Of a stretch of DNA of 64,000 bases, positions 61,306-64,000 are shown one piece after another. The stretch comes from Reinekea thalattae. Its GTDB lineage: Bacteria > Pseudomonadota > Gammaproteobacteria > Pseudomonadales > Natronospirillaceae. The stretch lies in assembly GCF_008041945.1 (NCBI RefSeq), contig NZ_VKAD01000001.1, positions 558,001-622,000 on the forward strand. The letters run 5' to 3'. Position 1 is the first letter of the stretch; each line of letters opens with the position of its first letter. The notes under the pieces are model-generated. The model made no database searches and was not told the DNA's origin. It saw only the letters and a list, made by a program, of their open reading frames with translations. A program made the position numbers and the translations under genes.

Positions 61306-63882
61306 ATGAAAAGAATGTTAATTAACGCAACGCAAGCCGAAGAGCTTAGGGTTGCACTCGTAGACGGACAACGCATTTACGATCTGGACATAGAAGCCGG
61401 ATTTAGAGAACAAAAAAAGGCCAATATCTACAAAGGCCGAATCACCCGCATCGAACCCTCGCTAGAGGCTGCATTTGTCGATTTTGGCGCTGAGCGTCAT
61501 GGCTTCCTACCTCTTAAAGAAATCTCCAAAGAATATTTTATTGACCCTTCTATGTCCTCTCGCTCTAACATCAAAGAGCTGATCAAAGAAGGCACTGAAG
61601 TTATTGTTCAGGTTGATAAAGAAGAGCGTGGTAACAAAGGCGCGGCATTAACAACCATGATCAGCCTTGCTGGTCGTTATTTGGTGCTGATGCCAAACAA
61701 TGCTCGTGCAGGTGGTATTTCTCGCCGAATCGAAGGTGATGAGCGCGCACAAATTCGCGAAGCACTGCAGGGTGTCACTATGCCGGATGGTATGGGCTGC
61801 ATCGTTCGTACTGCGGGTATCGGTCGCTCGACAGAAGAGCTGCAATGGGATTTAGATTACCTAATGCAGTTGTGGGGCACGATTAAAGAAGCCTCTAACT
61901 CTCGCCCTGCTCCGTTCCTTATCTTACAAGAAAGCAATGTTATCTTACGTGCGATTCGTGACTACCTACGTCAAGACATCGATGCCGTAATGATCGATAA
62001 CAAAGATGCTTACAACTATGCGTTAGACTTCGTACAGAAAGTCATGCCGAGTTATCAGAACAAGATTAAACTCTATGAAGATACGGTACCGCTTTTTAAC
62101 CGCTATCAAATTGAGTCTCAAATCGAAACAGCCTTCCAGCGCGAAGTGAAACTACCGAGCGGCGGCTCGATTGTGATTGATCCGACAGAAGCTCTAGTTT
62201 CTATCGACATCAACTCAAGTCGTGCGACCAAAGGTGTGGATATCGAAGAAACCGCATTCAATACCAATATGGAAGCGGCAGAAGAAATTGCACGTCAACT
62301 ACGCTTACGTGATATGGGCGGCCTGATCGTTATCGACTTTATCGATATGAATCAAGCCAAGCACCAACGCGAAATTGAAGCAAAAATTAAAGAAGCGACT
62401 AATACCGACCGAGCTCGCGTTCAAATTGGCCGACTCTCTCGTTTTGGCTTACTTGAAATGTCACGTCAACGTTTACGCCCTTCTTTAGGCGAAACCAGTG
62501 GTATTGTCTGCCCTCGCTGTAGTGGCCACGGCACCATTCGTGATGTGAAATCGTTGTCACTTTCTATTCTGCGCCTAATCGAAGAAGAAGCGTTAAAAGA
62601 GCGTACTGCGCAAATTCGCACCATCGTGCCAATGACCGTAGCAACCTTCTTGTTGAATGAAAAACGCGATCAAATTTCGGACATCGAAAAACGCCTAAAC
62701 GTACACGTACTCGTGGTACCGAACCCAGAAATGGAAACGCCACATTATGACGTACAACGTTTACGTGACGACGATGAATCGGTTATCGAAGGCCAGCCAA
62801 GCTACGCCATTAAATTTGAATCTGAACCATCTGAAACAGAAGCGGTTCTAGAAAACACAGCGAAGCCTCAAGAAGCCGCAATCTCAATGCTTCAAGCTCC
62901 TCGTGCGCCCGTTCCAGAAGCTGCGCCGAGCAAGCCGCAAAAGGCTAAAGCTAAAAAACCGGTGACTCGCAAAAAGAAAAAAGCCAGCCTAGCTAGCAAA
63001 TTAGCTTCTTGGTTTGGTGGTTTGTTTAAGCAGGAAAAGAAAACCAAGCGAGTGACGAAACCTAAGCACAAGTCTGGTAAAGTACCTGCGAACAAAAACA
63101 ATCGCAATAGAAATGACCGTAATGATCGCTCATCTAGCAATTCACGTCGTAACTCGCAGTCTCGTACTCAATCGAACGAGAACAAACAGCCACGTCGTAA
63201 AAACAATGCTAACCACGAGCAAAAAAAATCGACTGACGATAAGTCAACCGAGGTAGAAAACAATACCAATAGCCCAAAAACAACTAAGCGCCGTCCGAGT
63301 CGAAACGCTCAAACAGGTCGTGTGTCGGTTGATGAAATTGGCTCTAACAGAAAAGGTCGCGGCGAGAGTAAAAACTCAGCTAAGCGAGTAAAGCCTGTTA
63401 AGCCAACTGAGATTGTCTCGGAAATCGATTTTGATCTTGTTGGTAAAAAGCCTGAATCAGCTGAGCCAGTATTGGATGCAAACGCTGCGGAGCAAACGAC
63501 AAATCCAGTCAATGCTATGCCTGATGTTGAAGTTAGCACTGAGCAGCTCAATCAGCCTACTCAACAAGAGTCAGCAACTGAGGCGAACACAGATACTGCA
63601 GCTGTCGACAAAAGCCAGAACCAACCGGCAAACAGTCAACCGGCAGAAAGCAGTCAGCCGGAAAGCTCTCAGTTTGATGTTTCGCCAACACCGAGTGTTG
63701 AGCGCGAACCATTAGCACCAGCTGAAGCTGCAAGCCCTAAAGCGAGCGAGCAAACAGAGGTTGCTGCAAACGACGAAAACCAGGCGTCGGATGATGATAA
63801 AAAGCCGACCCGCGCACCGAACGACCCAAGAGAAGTTCGTCGCCGTCAATTAGAAGCTGAACGCGCATCTTCTGAAGACTAA
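61306..63882 (+). CDS. rne: Ribonuclease E
   Basis: Essential endoribonuclease that organises the RNA degradosome and processes rRNA and tRNA. The 858-residue protein opens [20 protein letters not shown] and contains the S1 domain, the 5'-sensor, the DNase-I-like catalytic region with acidic residues in [12 protein letters not shown] and IVIDFIDM, and the zinc-link CPRCSGHG (Cys402, Cys405). Near residues 560-575, [14 protein letters not shown] is an amphipathic helix like the membrane-targeting segment of E. coli RNase E. The C-terminal half is disordered, rich in Arg/Asn then acidic and Pro/Gln residues, shorter than in E. coli. No clear PNPase or enolase site is recognised. Confidence 0.96.
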   Translation: MKRMLINATQAEELRVALVDGQRIYDLDIEAGFREQKKANIYKGRITRIEPSLEAAFVDFGAERHGFLPLKEISKEYFIDPSMSSRSNIKELIKEGTEVIVQVDKEERGNKGAALTTMISLAGRYLVLMPNNARAGGISRRIEGDERAQIREALQGVTMPDGMGCIVRTAGIGRSTEELQWDLDYLMQLWGTIKEASNSRPAPFLILQESNVILRAIRDYLRQDIDAVMIDNKDAYNYALDFVQKVMPSYQNKIKLYEDTVPLFNRYQIESQIETAFQREVKLPSGGSIVIDPTEALVSIDINSSRATKGVDIEETAFNTNMEAAEEIARQLRLRDMGGLIVIDFIDMNQAKHQREIEAKIKEATNTDRARVQIGRLSRFGLLEMSRQRLRPSLGETSGIVCPRCSGHGTIRDVKSLSLSILRLIEEEALKERTAQIRTIVPMTVATFLLNEKRDQISDIEKRLNVHVLVVPNPEMETPHYDVQRLRDDDESVIEGQPSYAIKFESEPSETEAVLENTAKPQEAAISMLQAPRAPVPEAAPSKPQKAKAKKPVTRKKKKASLASKLASWFGGLFKQEKKTKRVTKPKHKSGKVPANKNNRNRNDRNDRSSSNSRRNSQSRTQSNENKQPRRKNNANHEQKKSTDDKSTEVENNTNSPKTTKRRPSRNAQTGRVSVDEIGSNRKGRGESKNSAKRVKPVKPTEIVSEIDFDLVGKKPESAEPVLDANAAEQTTNPVNAMPDVEVSTEQLNQPTQQESATEANTDTAAVDKSQNQPANSQPAESSQPESSQFDVSPTPSVEREPLAPAEAASPKASEQTEVAANDENQASDDDKKPTRAPNDPREVRRRQLEAERASSED

Positions 63883-63906
63883 AGATCGAAATAGGCTATA
63901 GCCATT

Positions 63907-63942
63907 AAAAAACCGAATAGCGACATGCTATTCGGTTTTTTT
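63907..63942 (+). terminator. Rho-independent terminator of rne
   Basis: AAAAAACCGAATAGC-GACAT-GCTATTCGGTTTTTT, a long symmetric hairpin with a T run, 24 bases after the rne stop codon. Confidence 0.92.
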
Positions 63943-64000
63943 ATATCTGCGGTTTTTTATATTTTCGGTTTATTGGCATCTGAAAATAGATAGCTCTTTT

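Overview
The window is a stretch of a gammaproteobacterial chromosome, most like a marine Oceanospirillales or Pseudomonadales-type organism. Four things point there: the tusD, yccA and rapA genes; the order rne / rluC / sppA / maf / yceD-rpmF-plsX-fabD-fabG-acpP-fabF-pabC-mltG-tmk-holB with no fabH (the order I recall from Pseudomonas); a general secretory (type II) cluster; and a TctCBA carboxylate transporter. GC content looks moderate by eye. I see no rRNA, tRNA, CRISPR array, prophage block or complete insertion sequence. The only mobile-element-type gene is a lone tyrosine recombinase.

Layout. 1-13.5 kb holds housekeeping genes: tusD, yccA, rapA, an M16C metalloprotease, xthA, tdk, a two-gene metal ABC transporter with a candidate tiny membrane ORF ahead of it, a GcvR-like ACT protein, a NUDIX hydrolase and a PuuE-type allantoinase. 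13.8-17 kb holds the choline-to-betaine genes betB-betA. 17.5-19.4 kb holds a NicO-family metal transporter with a 17-unit histidine repeat and its DUF1007 partner. 19.5-26.6 kb holds a peptide ABC operon (dppA, dppB, dppC and a fused double ATPase) that also carries a pyroglutamyl-peptidase, divergent from a LysR regulator. 26.7-29.7 kb holds a small ribbon-helix-helix protein with a cysteine cluster, followed by znuA-znuC-znuB. 29.8-31 kb is the tyrosine recombinase. 31.1-34.1 kb is tctCBA behind a regulatory region rich in palindromes. 34.6-38.7 kb has a MatP-like protein, a NarL/DesK-type two-component pair and glutathione reductase. 38.8-48.5 kb holds gspEFGHIJKLM, preceded by a large sensor-like protein whose kinase core is degenerate. 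48.7-57.5 kb holds a TetR regulator, holB, tmk, mltG, pabC and the fatty-acid cluster. 57.5-63.9 kb holds yceD, maf, sppA, rluC and rne.

Functional links. Metal supply recurs: two ZnuBC-type ATPase/permease pairs, one complete ZnuABC with its own candidate sensor, and a NicO/DUF1007 pair. The first ABC pair and the NicO gene share a similar TGATA-N5-TATC palindrome that could be a Fur-family operator. The znuABC operon instead has a different 25-bp dyad just upstream of the ribbon-helix-helix gene. Secreted-protein and peptide metabolism is also represented (GspE-M, DppABCDF with a peptidase). The most unusual items are the RHH/cysteine protein and dyad at znuABC, the catalytically degenerate hybrid sensor next to a gsp cluster that lacks gspC and gspD, the histidine minisatellite, the MatP-like gene with its upstream palindrome, and the evenly spaced palindromes between yccA and rapA.

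Start codons were often moved inward from the longest open frame, using Shine-Dalgarno sites and family alignments recalled from memory. No database search, folding or computation was run.
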